64,000 nt of DNA from Microbacterium paraoxydans (GTDB lineage: Bacteria; Actinomycetota; Actinomycetes; Actinomycetales; Microbacteriaceae). Position numbers and translations under genes: made by a program. Location: positions 1,612,001-1,676,000 of the forward strand of contig NZ_LT629770.1 in the NCBI RefSeq assembly GCF_900105335.1. The letters are read 5' to 3'. Below, in pieces: positions 17,177 through 24,487 of the stretch. Each line of letters begins with the position of its first letter. The first letter of the stretch is position 1. The notes under the pieces were generated by a model, which saw nothing but the letters and a program-made list of their open reading frames with translations, was not told where the DNA came from and did no database searches.

Positions 17177-18123
17177 CCACCGCCGCGACGTCCGCCGCAC
17201 CGTCCGCCACCGCCGACTACATGGGCTTCGTCGGCGTCACCACCGCCTCGTCGTCGATCATGAAGGTGTTCCCGCTGTGGGCCGACATCCTCGGCCTCCC
17301 CACCCGGACCCTCGTCGGTCACGACCTGCCGATGGATGCCGACCCCGCCCAGTACCGCGCGATGGTCGAGCAGATCCGCGACGACCCGCACCACCGCGGC
17401 GCGCTGGTCACCACGCACAAGATGAACGTGTACGCGGCGGCGTCCGACCTGTTCGACGAGCTCGACCCGTTCGCCGTGTCCTGCGCCGAGATCTCCAGCA
17501 TCGCCAAGCGCGGGTCCACGCTGTCCGGCCGCGCGAAGGACCCGATCACGGTCGACCTGGCGCTGCGCGACTTCCTCCCCGCCGACCACTTCGCGCGCAC
17601 CGGTGCCGAGGTCGTCATCCTGGGTGCGGGCGGATCGGGCACCGCGCTGAGCTGGGCCCTCGCCGAGCGGGAGGATGCCCCGGCCCTCATCACCGTCACC
17701 GCGCGCACGCAGGACAAGCTCGACCACCTCCGCGAGGTGCACCGCCAGCACGGCACCCCCGAGGGACTCCTCCGCTACGTCGTCACCGAGACGCCGGAGG
17801 AGGCCGACGCCCTGGTCGCCGCCGCGCCCGCGGGATCGGTCATCGCGAACGCCACCGGGCTCGGCAAGGACCGCCCCGGCTCCCCGCTGACCGACGCCGT
17901 CGTGTTCCCCGAGGGCGCGTACGTGTGGGAGTTCAACTACCGCGGCTCCCTGGAGTTCCTGCACCAGGCCGAAGCACAGGAGGACGACCGCGGCCTGCAC
18001 GTGGTCGACGGCTGGCGGTACTTCATCCACGGCTGGTCGCAGGTCGTGGCGGACGTGTTCGACCTCGACCTCACGCCGGAGACCGTCGAGCGCCTCGCGG
18101 AGGCCGCGGAGTCGGTGCGCTGA
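17173..18123 (+). CDS. Shikimate dehydrogenase-like protein
   Basis: The protein has 316 residues; ATG at 17173 overlaps the upstream stop. It has the AroE layout: a substrate domain with the catalytic-Lys region ALVTTHKMNVY (Lys83), then a Rossmann domain with VVILGAGGSGTALSWAL (residues about 148-164). The usual shikimate-binding serine pair (SxS) may correspond to Ser26-Ser28 in TTASSSIMK. It differs from housekeeping AroE in sequence and context, which lacks aromatic-pathway genes. It is probably a dehydrogenase for another polyol or cyclic acid in this operon. Confidence 0.82.
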   Translation: MTTAATSAAPSATADYMGFVGVTTASSSIMKVFPLWADILGLPTRTLVGHDLPMDADPAQYRAMVEQIRDDPHHRGALVTTHKMNVYAAASDLFDELDPFAVSCAEISSIAKRGSTLSGRAKDPITVDLALRDFLPADHFARTGAEVVILGAGGSGTALSWALAEREDAPALITVTARTQDKLDHLREVHRQHGTPEGLLRYVVTETPEEADALVAAAPAGSVIANATGLGKDRPGSPLTDAVVFPEGAYVWEFNYRGSLEFLHQAEAQEDDRGLHVVDGWRYFIHGWSQVVADVFDLDLTPETVERLAEAAESVR

Positions 18124-19091
18124 TGCCCGCCGTGCGGACCGTCCTCGGCGACCTCGACCCGTCGCGGCTCGGTCGCGTGGACTACCACGAGCACCTCTTC
18201 CAGGTGTCGCCGCTGCTGGTCGGGGACGAGCTCGACGACGAGGCCGCGTCCGGCGAGGAGGCCGGTCTGCTGCGGGCGAGCGGCTTCGAGGCCATGGTCG
18301 ACGCCACCCCGTTCGGCCTCCGTCGGGACCCGGCCGCCGTCGCCCGCATCAGCGCCGCGACCGGACTGCACGTGGTCGCCACGACGGGTCGGCACCGTGA
18401 GGCCCACTACGGCCCCGACCACCCGATGCAGGTGTGGGGCGCGGACCGCCTCGCCGCCCTGTTCGTGTCCGACCTCACGCGGGGGATGCCGGCGGACGAC
18501 ACCGCGGTGTTCGAGACGCCCGACGTGCCTCTCGCCGCGGGTCCCGATGGGCAGCCCGTCCGCGCCGGCATGCTCAAGGGCGGGGCCGACTACTGGCGTC
18601 TCAGTCCGTTCGAGCGGACGACCCTCGTCGCCGTCGCTCAGGCGCACCGAGAGACCGGAGCCCCCGTCATGGTGCATCTGGAGTTCGGCACCGCGGCCCA
18701 CGAGGTCCTCGACCTGCTGGGGGCCGAGGGGGTGCCGGCGGATCGCGTCGTGCTGGCCCACGCCGACCGCGACCCCGACCCCGGTCTGCACGTCGCGTTG
18801 GCCGAGCGCGGTGCCCACCTCGGGTACGACGGCTTCGCCCGCCCGCGCACCCGCTCCGACGCAGAGCTGCTGGCCCTCACGGTCGCCGTGGTGGAGCGCG
18901 GCGCCGGTGACCGGATCCTGCTCGGGGGCGACGTCGCCCGCCGCACCCGATACATCGCGTACGGCGGCATGCCGGGTCTCGCCTACCTGGGCGACCGCTA
19001 CCTTCCGCGGCTCCGCGAGGCCGTGGGAGACGACGCCGTGCACCGCATGCTCGTGACGACGCCGGCGCTGTTCCTGACCCTCCGCCCCTGA
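18123..19091 (+). CDS. Phosphotriesterase-family (COG1735) metallohydrolase, probable sugar lactonase
   Basis: The protein has 322 residues; ATG at 18123 overlaps the upstream stop. All metal ligands of the family are present: His22 and His24 in YHEHLF, bridging Lys152 in GMLKGGADYW, His185 in MVHLEFG, His213 in LAHADRDP and Asp270 in LGGDVARR. Characterised COG1735 members of this type hydrolyse phosphorylated sugar lactones, such as lyxono- and ribono-lactone 5-phosphates. With a kinase and dehydrogenases in the same operon, hydrolysis of a sugar lactone or its phosphate is the best inference. True phosphotriesterase activity is unlikely as the physiological role. Confidence 0.88.
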   Translation: MPAVRTVLGDLDPSRLGRVDYHEHLFQVSPLLVGDELDDEAASGEEAGLLRASGFEAMVDATPFGLRRDPAAVARISAATGLHVVATTGRHREAHYGPDHPMQVWGADRLAALFVSDLTRGMPADDTAVFETPDVPLAAGPDGQPVRAGMLKGGADYWRLSPFERTTLVAVAQAHRETGAPVMVHLEFGTAAHEVLDLLGAEGVPADRVVLAHADRDPDPGLHVALAERGAHLGYDGFARPRTRSDAELLALTVAVVERGAGDRILLGGDVARRTRYIAYGGMPGLAYLGDRYLPRLREAVGDDAVHRMLVTTPALFLTLRP

Positions 19092-19114
19092 CCGCCCGAA
19101 CCCGAGGAGTCGTC

Positions 19115-19411
19115 ATGCCCGAACCCACCGTCCTCCACGCCGTCTTCACCGCGCAGCCGGGAGCCGCCGACCGGGTCGCCGCGCTGCTGCGGGACTTCGC
19201 CGAGGTGGTCCGCGCCGAGGAGGGCAACATGGTCTTCGACGCCCACCGCCTCGTCGACGACCCTGACCGCTTCTTCGTGTACGAGGTCTACCGCGACGAG
19301 GACGCCTTCCAGGCCCACCTGCACGCACCCGCCGGCATCCCCTTCAACGCTGCCCTGCAGGAGCTCATCGTCGAGCCCACCTCGATCCTGACCTTCCTCC
19401 GCCCCCTCTGA
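19115..19411 (+). CDS. ABM-fold (YgiN/LsrG-like) small protein
   Basis: The protein has 98 residues, a single antibiotic-biosynthesis-monooxygenase domain (PF03992). The core RAEEGNMVFDAHRLVDDPDR followed by FFVYEVYRDEDAFQAHL is typical. Some members are quinol monooxygenases (YgiN), and LsrG isomerises phosphorylated autoinducer-2. In sugar operons such proteins are often isomerases or ligand-handling proteins. It lies 23 nt after the lactonase gene with a GAGGAG ribosome site, and is the last gene of the operon. Confidence 0.85.
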   Translation: MPEPTVLHAVFTAQPGAADRVAALLRDFAEVVRAEEGNMVFDAHRLVDDPDRFFVYEVYRDEDAFQAHLHAPAGIPFNAALQELIVEPTSILTFLRPL

Positions 19412-19531
19412 CCCCACCCCTCTCCGTCTCCCTGTTTCAGCCGCACGACCCCGACGCGGGTGCACGAGGAGACCAGGGGTCCGATCGTGCAGCCGCCGCG
19501 GACCACGGACCGGAGCCGGAGTTCCCCCGGA

Positions 19532-19573
19532 CACGACGAAGCCCCCCGCCCGAAGGCGAGGGGCTCCGTCGTG
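19532..19573. terminator. Bidirectional terminator hairpin between convergent operons
   Basis: A stem of about 18 bp with two mismatches closes on a CGAA loop (arms CACGACG...GCCCC and GGGGCT...CGTCGTG). It sits 5 nt before the end of the binding-protein gene on the minus strand and about 120 nt after the ABM gene. There is no U-tract, as is common in high-GC actinobacteria. The remaining 19412-19531 region shows no gene. Confidence 0.75.
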
Positions 19574-19577
19574 CGGG

Positions 19578-20579
19578 TCACTCGTAGAGGACCGCGGCGA
19601 TCTTGTCGTCCTCGATGTTGTTCTTGTCGTACCAGTAGGAACCGGTGTCGTAGAACTCCTCGACGTCGTCCCCGTTGGCCGCGTCGTAGGCCGCCTGCAC
19701 GACCTGGGCGCCGATGCCGATCGGGTCCTGCGTGATGGCGCCGGCCATGGTGCCGTCCTTGATGGCGTTGATCTGGGCCGCACCGGAGTCGAAGCCGACG
19801 ATGGTGATCTTGCCCTTCTCGAGGCCGAGCTCGTTCACGGCGTTCACGACGCCGATGGCCGAACCCTCGTTGGTGCCGTAGATGCCCTTGAGGTCGGGGT
19901 GGGCCGCGATGAGCGTCTTGGCGATGTCGGCCGACTTCAGGTGGTCGCCGTCACCGTACTGGATGTCGACGATCTCGATGTCGGGGTAGTCCGCCTCGAT
20001 CTTCTCGACGAAGCCGTCGCGACGCTCGACACCCGTCGAGTTGATCTGCGAGTGGCCGACGATGGCGACCTCGCCCTCGCCGCCGATCAGCTCGGCCATG
20101 TGCTCGGCCGCCAGCGCGCCGGCGACCTTGCTGTCCGTCGCGGAGAGGCTGAGTCCGACGTCGCCGTTGCACGGGGCGTCGAAGTAGACGACGGGGATGT
20201 CCTTCGACTTCGCCTGCTCGAGCGGGGCGACGCACGCCTCGGGGTCGAGGGCGGCGTAGGCGATGGCGTCCGGGTTCTTGTCGATCGCGGCGGTCAGCAT
20301 CTCGAGCTGCTGCGCGATCTCGGTCTCGGCGGCCGGGCCCTCGAAGGTGATCTTGACGCCCAGCTCCTGGGCCTTCTCCTCGGCGCCCTTCTTGACGGCC
20401 TGCCAGAACTGGTGCTGGAAGCCCTTCGAGACCATGGCGATGTACATCTCGCCGTCGCCGCTGCCGGTGTCGCTGCCCGAGCCCTCTTCGATCACGTCGC
20501 CGCCGCCGGCACAGCCGGCGAACACGAGCGCGGATGCGGCCACGAGTGCCGCGAATGCGGTCTTCTTGCCGAATTTCAT
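19578..20579 (-). CDS. Ribose-type sugar-binding lipoprotein (Peripla_BP_4)
   Basis: The protein has 333 residues from ATG at 20579. An in-frame upstream start was rejected because the signal peptide begins here: MKFGKKTAFAALVAASALVF, then the lipobox FAGC. The mature part is a family 4 periplasmic sugar-binding fold, with ribose-type signature segments YAALDPEACVAPLEQAKSK and IYGTNEGSAIGVVNAVNEL. It delivers a pentose, hexose or similar sugar to the CUT2 importer encoded upstream. The closest catabolic genes on this strand suggest a ketose or L-fucose; the substrate is not settled. Confidence 0.92.
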   Translation of the reverse strand: MKFGKKTAFAALVAASALVFAGCAGGGDVIEEGSGSDTGSGDGEMYIAMVSKGFQHQFWQAVKKGAEEKAQELGVKITFEGPAAETEIAQQLEMLTAAIDKNPDAIAYAALDPEACVAPLEQAKSKDIPVVYFDAPCNGDVGLSLSATDSKVAGALAAEHMAELIGGEGEVAIVGHSQINSTGVERRDGFVEKIEADYPDIEIVDIQYGDGDHLKSADIAKTLIAAHPDLKGIYGTNEGSAIGVVNAVNELGLEKGKITIVGFDSGAAQINAIKDGTMAGAITQDPIGIGAQVVQAAYDAANGDDVEEFYDTGSYWYDKNNIEDDKIAAVLYE

Positions 20580-20679
20580 GGAAACTCCGTTGTTCTGTGT
20601 GGGTGCCGGCCAGGACCGGCGGGTGGACATTCGTGGTGCCTGTGCGGAGGTTTTCCGCGGGGTCCGGCCGGAGCCGGGG

Positions 20680-20711
20680 ACGGCGGCGGGCACGGGTTTC
20701 GCCGCCGCCGT
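20680..20711 (-). promoter_or_regulatory. Intercistronic hairpin between permease and binding-protein genes
   Basis: Arms ACGGCGGCGG (20680-20689) and CCGCCGCCGT (20702-20711) pair perfectly around a 12-nt loop, 3 nt after the permease stop. The 135-nt gap is long for this operon. Such hairpins often give segmental mRNA stability so that the binding protein is made in excess, or act as partial terminators. No additional gene is seen in 20580-20714. Confidence 0.55.
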
Positions 20712-20714
20712 GTC

Positions 20715-21749
20715 TCAGGTCCGCTGGCGGTTGCGCAGCGAGTCGAGGAAGACGGCCAGCAGGACGACGACGCCGACGACGATGTTCTGCCATTCGGGCT
20801 GGATCGACATGATGCGTAGGCCGTTGACGAGGACGCTCATGATGAGCGCGCCGATCACGGTGCCGAGGATCGAGCCGCGGCCGCCGAGCAGCGAGGTGCC
20901 GCCGATGATCACGGCCGCGATGGCCTGCAGCTCGTAGCCGGTGCCGATCTGCGGCTGGGCCGAGTCGAGGCGGGCGGCGATCACGATGCCCGCGATGCCG
21001 GTGAAAGCGCCGGCGAACATGTAGATGAGGATCGTCCAGCGACGGGTGTTGACGCCGGAGAGGCGCGTGGCCTCCTCGTTCGATCCGATCGCGAACGTGT
21101 AGCGGCCGAGCAGCGTCTTCGACAGCACGAGCCAGGCGACGATCGCGAGGGCCGCGGTGATGAGCACGGCGTTCGGGATGCCGGGGATGAGCACGCCGAG
21201 CGCGATCTTCTTGAAGTCGGGAGCCGAAGTCGAGAAGTAGATCGGCGCGACGTTCGAGATGACGAGGGCGAGGCCGCCGGCGATCATCATCATGGCCAGC
21301 GTCGCGATGAACGGAGGCAGCCGCAGGAACGTGATGTTGACGCCGTTCACCAGGCCCATGAGCACACCGGTCGCGATGCCGCCGAGCACACCGACCCACA
21401 CGGGCAGGCCCATGTTGGTGATGAGGACACCCGTCATCACGGCGCAGAGCGCCATGCCGGTGCCGATCGACAGATCGATGCCGCCCGTGATGATGACGAA
21501 CGTCGTGCCGAGGGCGAGGATGCCGATGACCGCGGTCGACAGCAGCACGGTGGCGATGTTGCTGAAGGTGAAGAAGTTCGGGCTGGCGATCGAGAAGAAG
21601 ATGACCAGGACGATCAGGGTGCCGAACGCGAGCGACTGCTGGAACTGCCGCTTGAGGAACCCGGCGACGTCGCGCTTGTCGGTGTCCTCGTTGACGGCCG
21701 TCTGGATGATCGTCGTCGTCGACGATCCGGACTGCTGTGGGGTGCTCAT
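20715..21749 (-). CDS. Ribose-type ABC transporter permease (RbsC-like)
   Basis: The protein has 344 residues from ATG at 21749, which overlaps the ATPase stop. It has the BPD_transp_2 fold with eight to ten membrane segments; the conserved cytoplasmic loop is GSNEEATRLSGVNTRRWTIL (about 230-249). A hydrophilic N-terminal tail of about 35 residues (MSTPQQSGSSTTTIIQTAVN) precedes the first segment. It functions as a homodimer with the ATPase. A single permease gene is usual for CUT2 systems. Confidence 0.93.
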   Translation of the reverse strand: MSTPQQSGSSTTTIIQTAVNEDTDKRDVAGFLKRQFQQSLAFGTLIVLVIFFSIASPNFFTFSNIATVLLSTAVIGILALGTTFVIITGGIDLSIGTGMALCAVMTGVLITNMGLPVWVGVLGGIATGVLMGLVNGVNITFLRLPPFIATLAMMMIAGGLALVISNVAPIYFSTSAPDFKKIALGVLIPGIPNAVLITAALAIVAWLVLSKTLLGRYTFAIGSNEEATRLSGVNTRRWTILIYMFAGAFTGIAGIVIAARLDSAQPQIGTGYELQAIAAVIIGGTSLLGGRGSILGTVIGALIMSVLVNGLRIMSIQPEWQNIVVGVVVLLAVFLDSLRNRQRT

Positions 21750-23251
21750 CAGTCTTCCTCCCCGTGGGCTGCGAGTTGCATGATCTTCTCCTGGCTGGCT
21801 TCCTCGTTGCGGAGCGTCCCGGTGATGCGGCCGTTCGCGAACACGGCGATGCGGTTCGCGACCCGGAGGATCTCGGGGAGCTCGGACGAGATGACGATGA
21901 TGGACTTGCCCGCGTCGGCGAGCTGCTGCATGAGGCGGTAGATCTCCTCCTTCGCGCCGACGTCGATGCCTCGCGTCGGCTCGTCGAAGATGAGGATGTC
22001 GCAGTCGCGCATCAGCCACCGGGCGATGACGACCTTCTGCTGGTTCCCTCCGGAGAGGAGCTTGACGACCTGGTTGACCGAGGGGGTCTTCACCCGCAGC
22101 TGCTGAACGTACTCCTTGGTGCGGTTCTTGGCCTTGCTGTCGCCCATCCACCCGATGCCGTTGGCGTAGGAGCCGAGCGACGCGAGCACGGTGTTGAAGG
22201 TGACGTCCTGCTCGAGCATGAGGCCGAGCAGCTTGCGGTCCTCGGAGAGGTAGCCGACGCCGTGCTTGACCGCGTCCGCGGGCTGCGCGATGCGGACCGT
22301 GCGCCCGCCGATCGTGATCGTGCCGCCGTCGCGGTGGTCCGCGCCGATGACGGCACGGGCGGTCTCGGTGCGGCCGGCGCCCATGAGGCCGGCGAATCCG
22401 AGGATCTCGCCCTTGTGGAGCTGGAACGACACGTCCTTGAGGAGCTTCCGCGTGGACAGCCCCTGCACGTCGAGCACGATCGGGTCGTTGAGGTGCTCCC
22501 GGGCCTGCGGGCGGGTGCCCTCGTCGATCACGCGGCCGACCATCATCTCGATGATCGTCGGGATCGTGATCTCGGACTTGTCGAGTGATCCGATGTATGT
22601 GCCGTCGCGGAGGACGGTCACCCGGTCCGCCAGGCGGCGCAGCTCGTCCATCCGGTGCGAGATGTACACGATGCCGGTGCCGCGGGCCTTGAGCTGCTCG
22701 ATGAGGACGAAGAGGGTCTCGACCTCGCTGTCGGTGAGGGCCGACGTCGGCTCGTCCATGATGAGGACCTTGGCGTTGAAGGACAGCGCCTTGGCGATCT
22801 CGACCATCTGCTGCTCGGCCACCGTCAGCTCGCCCACGCGCTGGCGGGGGTCGAGGTGGATGTCCAGGCGCTGCAGCAGCTCGGCCGTCTGCCGGTTGAG
22901 CTTCCGCTCCGACAGGAACGGGCCCGTCGTGGGCTCGCGGCCGACGTAGATGTTCTGCGCGACCGTGAGGTCGGGCATCAGGTTGAGCTCCTGGTGGATG
23001 ATCGTGATCCCCAGCTCCTGCGCCTGCAGCGGGCTGGTGAGCTCGACCTCCTGCCCCTCGAACGTGATCGTGCCCTCGTCCTTGGTGTAGATCCCGGAGA
23101 GGATCTTCATCAGGGTGGACTTGCCGGCACCGTTCTCACCCACGAGCACGAGCACCTCGCCGGCGCGCACCTCGAGATGCACGTCCTTCAGCGCCTGGAC
23201 ACCGGGGAATCCCTTGCTGATCCCCTCGACCCTCAGGATGGGTCCACTCAT
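21749..23251 (-). CDS. Ribose-type ABC transporter ATP-binding protein (RbsA-like, two ABC domains)
   Basis: The protein has 500 residues with two nucleotide-binding domains, as in RbsA/MglA. The first half has Walker A GENGAGKSTLMK (about 38-49), signature LTVAEQQMVEIAKAL and Walker B VLIMDEPTSAL. The second half has signature LSGGNQQKVVIARWL and Walker B ILIFDEPTRGID, but its Walker A is degenerate (GLMGAGRTETAR), which is normal for this family. First gene of a minus-strand importer operon; the 178 nt upstream holds possible operators. Confidence 0.95.
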   Translation of the reverse strand: MSGPILRVEGISKGFPGVQALKDVHLEVRAGEVLVLVGENGAGKSTLMKILSGIYTKDEGTITFEGQEVELTSPLQAQELGITIIHQELNLMPDLTVAQNIYVGREPTTGPFLSERKLNRQTAELLQRLDIHLDPRQRVGELTVAEQQMVEIAKALSFNAKVLIMDEPTSALTDSEVETLFVLIEQLKARGTGIVYISHRMDELRRLADRVTVLRDGTYIGSLDKSEITIPTIIEMMVGRVIDEGTRPQAREHLNDPIVLDVQGLSTRKLLKDVSFQLHKGEILGFAGLMGAGRTETARAVIGADHRDGGTITIGGRTVRIAQPADAVKHGVGYLSEDRKLLGLMLEQDVTFNTVLASLGSYANGIGWMGDSKAKNRTKEYVQQLRVKTPSVNQVVKLLSGGNQQKVVIARWLMRDCDILIFDEPTRGIDVGAKEEIYRLMQQLADAGKSIIVISSELPEILRVANRIAVFANGRITGTLRNEEASQEKIMQLAAHGEED

Positions 23252-23309
23252 GCGCTCACCTGCTTCCTTGAAGGTTCTGTCGCGATTGCGGCGGACCGTT
23301 CCGCCGTAA

Positions 23310-23320
23310 ACATCGGATCA
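23310..23320. promoter_or_regulatory. Partial ACATCCGATGT-type operator upstream of the ribose-type importer
   Basis: ACATCGGATCA matches the palindrome found in the L-fucose promoters at 9 of 11 positions. It lies 59 nt before the ATPase start. If functional, it would place this importer under the same FCD regulator as the fucose enzymes. Confidence 0.4.
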
Positions 23321-23352
23321 ATTCTGCGACCTGCACCCGAGTCAGTGCAAGT

Positions 23353-23372
23353 TGTATCTAAATGTATCTAAC
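23353..23372. repeat. 10-bp tandem direct repeat in the importer upstream region
   Basis: TGTATCTAAA is followed directly by TGTATCTAAC. The 10-bp period matches one helical turn, and the AT content is far above the surroundings. It could be an activator site or an UP-type promoter element for the importer operon. No gene is seen in 23252-23429. Confidence 0.45.
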
Positions 23373-23390
23373 GATCGGCGGCGAGGGAAG

Positions 23391-23406
23391 ACCTGTAATA
23401 ACATCT
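23391..23406. promoter_or_regulatory. TGT-N4-ACA operator-like site near the importer operon
   Basis: ACCTGTAATAACATCT contains the core TGTAATAACA and one full half-site (ACCTGT) of the palindrome found at 14049 and 32705. It is 140 nt upstream of the importer ATPase gene and just beyond the end of the epimerase gene. Confidence 0.45.
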
Positions 23407-23429
23407 TGGTCTCGAACCGCCGCCCGGCG

Positions 23430-24299
23430 TCAGTGGAGGCGGATCGAATCGACGGCGACGATCTTGTCGCGGATGTAGGCGTTCGCGTGCGCACCCAGCT
23501 CGTCGTTGTCGGTCCAGAGGTTGCGCCAGATGCCGAGCATGCGGCTGAGGTCGGGCGCGACCACGGCCGAGGAGAACGACTCGAACACGATGGGGCCGTC
23601 GTAGCCGATGCGCCCGAGCGCCTTGAAGAACGTGTCGAAGTCGACCGTCCCGGTGCCGAGATAGCCGCGGTGGCTCTCGCCGATGTGCACGTACCGCAGG
23701 GCGGGAGCCGCATCGAGCACCGGCGCGAACATATCCGACTCCTCGATGTTCATGTGGTACGTGTCCAGGTGGATGCCGAGGTTCGGGCGGTCGACCTCGC
23801 CGAGGTACGCCAGCGCCTGGCGTGCGGTGTTCAGCACGTTGGTCTCGTAGCGGTTCACGACCTCGAGCGAGACGGAGACTCCCCGCTCGGCGGCGTGGTC
23901 GGCGACCCGCGCGATGGTGCGACGACTCGATGCCAGACCCTCCGGCGTCACCGGATCCATGTACTTCTTCATGGCGCTGTAGATCACCCCGCAGAAGTGC
24001 GTACCGCCGAGCTCGGCGAGCACGTCGACCGCGCGGAGCAGGAGCGCCTCGCCCGCGGCGACCACGGCGGGGTCGCCGCTGGTGATGTCGGTCTCGTCGG
24101 AGAGCCCGAGCGAGGCGCTGACCGCGAGTCCGTGCTCCGCGAGGGCGGCCTGGGCGGCGGCGACGTCGAACGAGAACGGGTCCATGAGCGGGAACTCGAT
24201 GAGGTCGAAGCCCGCCTGCTTCGTCTTCTCGACCGCGAGCCGGATGCCGTCCGCGTCGAAGGTCCCCGTCCAGACGAGTCCGTGGCAGCCGATGTTCAT
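23430..24299 (-). CDS. Ketose 3-epimerase (D-tagatose/D-psicose 3-epimerase family)
   Basis: The protein has 289 residues, the family length, from ATG at 24299 (GAGGAGC ribosome site). TIM-barrel metal ligands are visible: Glu146 (SLEVVNRYETN), Asp179 (GIHLDTYHMNIEE), His210 (HIGESHRGYLGTG) and Glu240 (VFESFS), the same spacing as in D-tagatose 3-epimerase. It epimerises a free ketohexose or ketopentose at C3. It is divergent from a LacI regulator that shares two operators with it, and co-directional with the downstream sugar importer, so import then epimerisation is plausible. Confidence 0.88.
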   Translation of the reverse strand: MNIGCHGLVWTGTFDADGIRLAVEKTKQAGFDLIEFPLMDPFSFDVAAAQAALAEHGLAVSASLGLSDETDITSGDPAVVAAGEALLLRAVDVLAELGGTHFCGVIYSAMKKYMDPVTPEGLASSRRTIARVADHAAERGVSVSLEVVNRYETNVLNTARQALAYLGEVDRPNLGIHLDTYHMNIEESDMFAPVLDAAPALRYVHIGESHRGYLGTGTVDFDTFFKALGRIGYDGPIVFESFSSAVVAPDLSRMLGIWRNLWTDNDELGAHANAYIRDKIVAVDSIRLH

Positions 24300-24340
24300 G
24301 AGCGCTCCTCCGGCGGGTGTCCGGCACCGTCGCCGCACGG

Positions 24341-24358
24341 ACTTGGCACGTTACAAGT
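24341..24358. promoter_or_regulatory. LacI-type operator 1 (epimerase side)
   Basis: The site contains TTGGCACGTTACAA, with central CG as in LacI-family operators, extended to ACTTG...CAAGT. It lies just downstream of the predicted epimerase start site, in a position to block transcription. Confidence 0.7.
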
Positions 24359-24372
24359 CCGGTATTCGAGTC

Positions 24373-24402
24373 ACGCTACGTCGCCCTCCGCGGAAGTGTC
24401 AA
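24373..24402 (-). promoter_or_regulatory. Candidate promoter of the epimerase gene
   Basis: On the minus strand, a perfect TTGACA (24402-24397) and TAGCGT (24378-24373) are 18 nt apart. Operator 1 follows within about 15 nt of the -10 box. Confidence 0.55.
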
Positions 24403-24410
24403 GAACTTTC

Positions 24411-24439
24411 TTGGCACGTTACAACTGGTCCGCTAGCCT
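24411..24439 (+). promoter_or_regulatory. LacI gene promoter overlapping operator 2
   Basis: TTGGCACGTTACAA (24411-24424) is identical to the core of operator 1. Its TTGGCA also serves as a -35 box, with TAGCCT at 24434-24439 after a 17-nt spacer. This predicts autorepression of the LacI gene. Confidence 0.6.
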
Positions 24440-24487
24440 GGGCCTCATCCGGCCGCGCGCCTGCGGCCCCACCGCCGAAGGAGGCCC

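Noticed and set aside
18123..19091. True organophosphate-degrading phosphotriesterase
   Set aside because: The metal ligands are shared by the whole superfamily; COG1735 relatives in sugar operons are lactonases.
14709..23251. Autoinducer-2 (Lsr) uptake and processing system
   Set aside because: An FGGY kinase, an LsrG-like ABM protein and a ribose-type importer resemble lsrK, lsrG and lsrABC, but there is no LsrF aldolase or LsrR, only one permease, and the kinase is closer to xylulokinase. Worth remembering, not supported.
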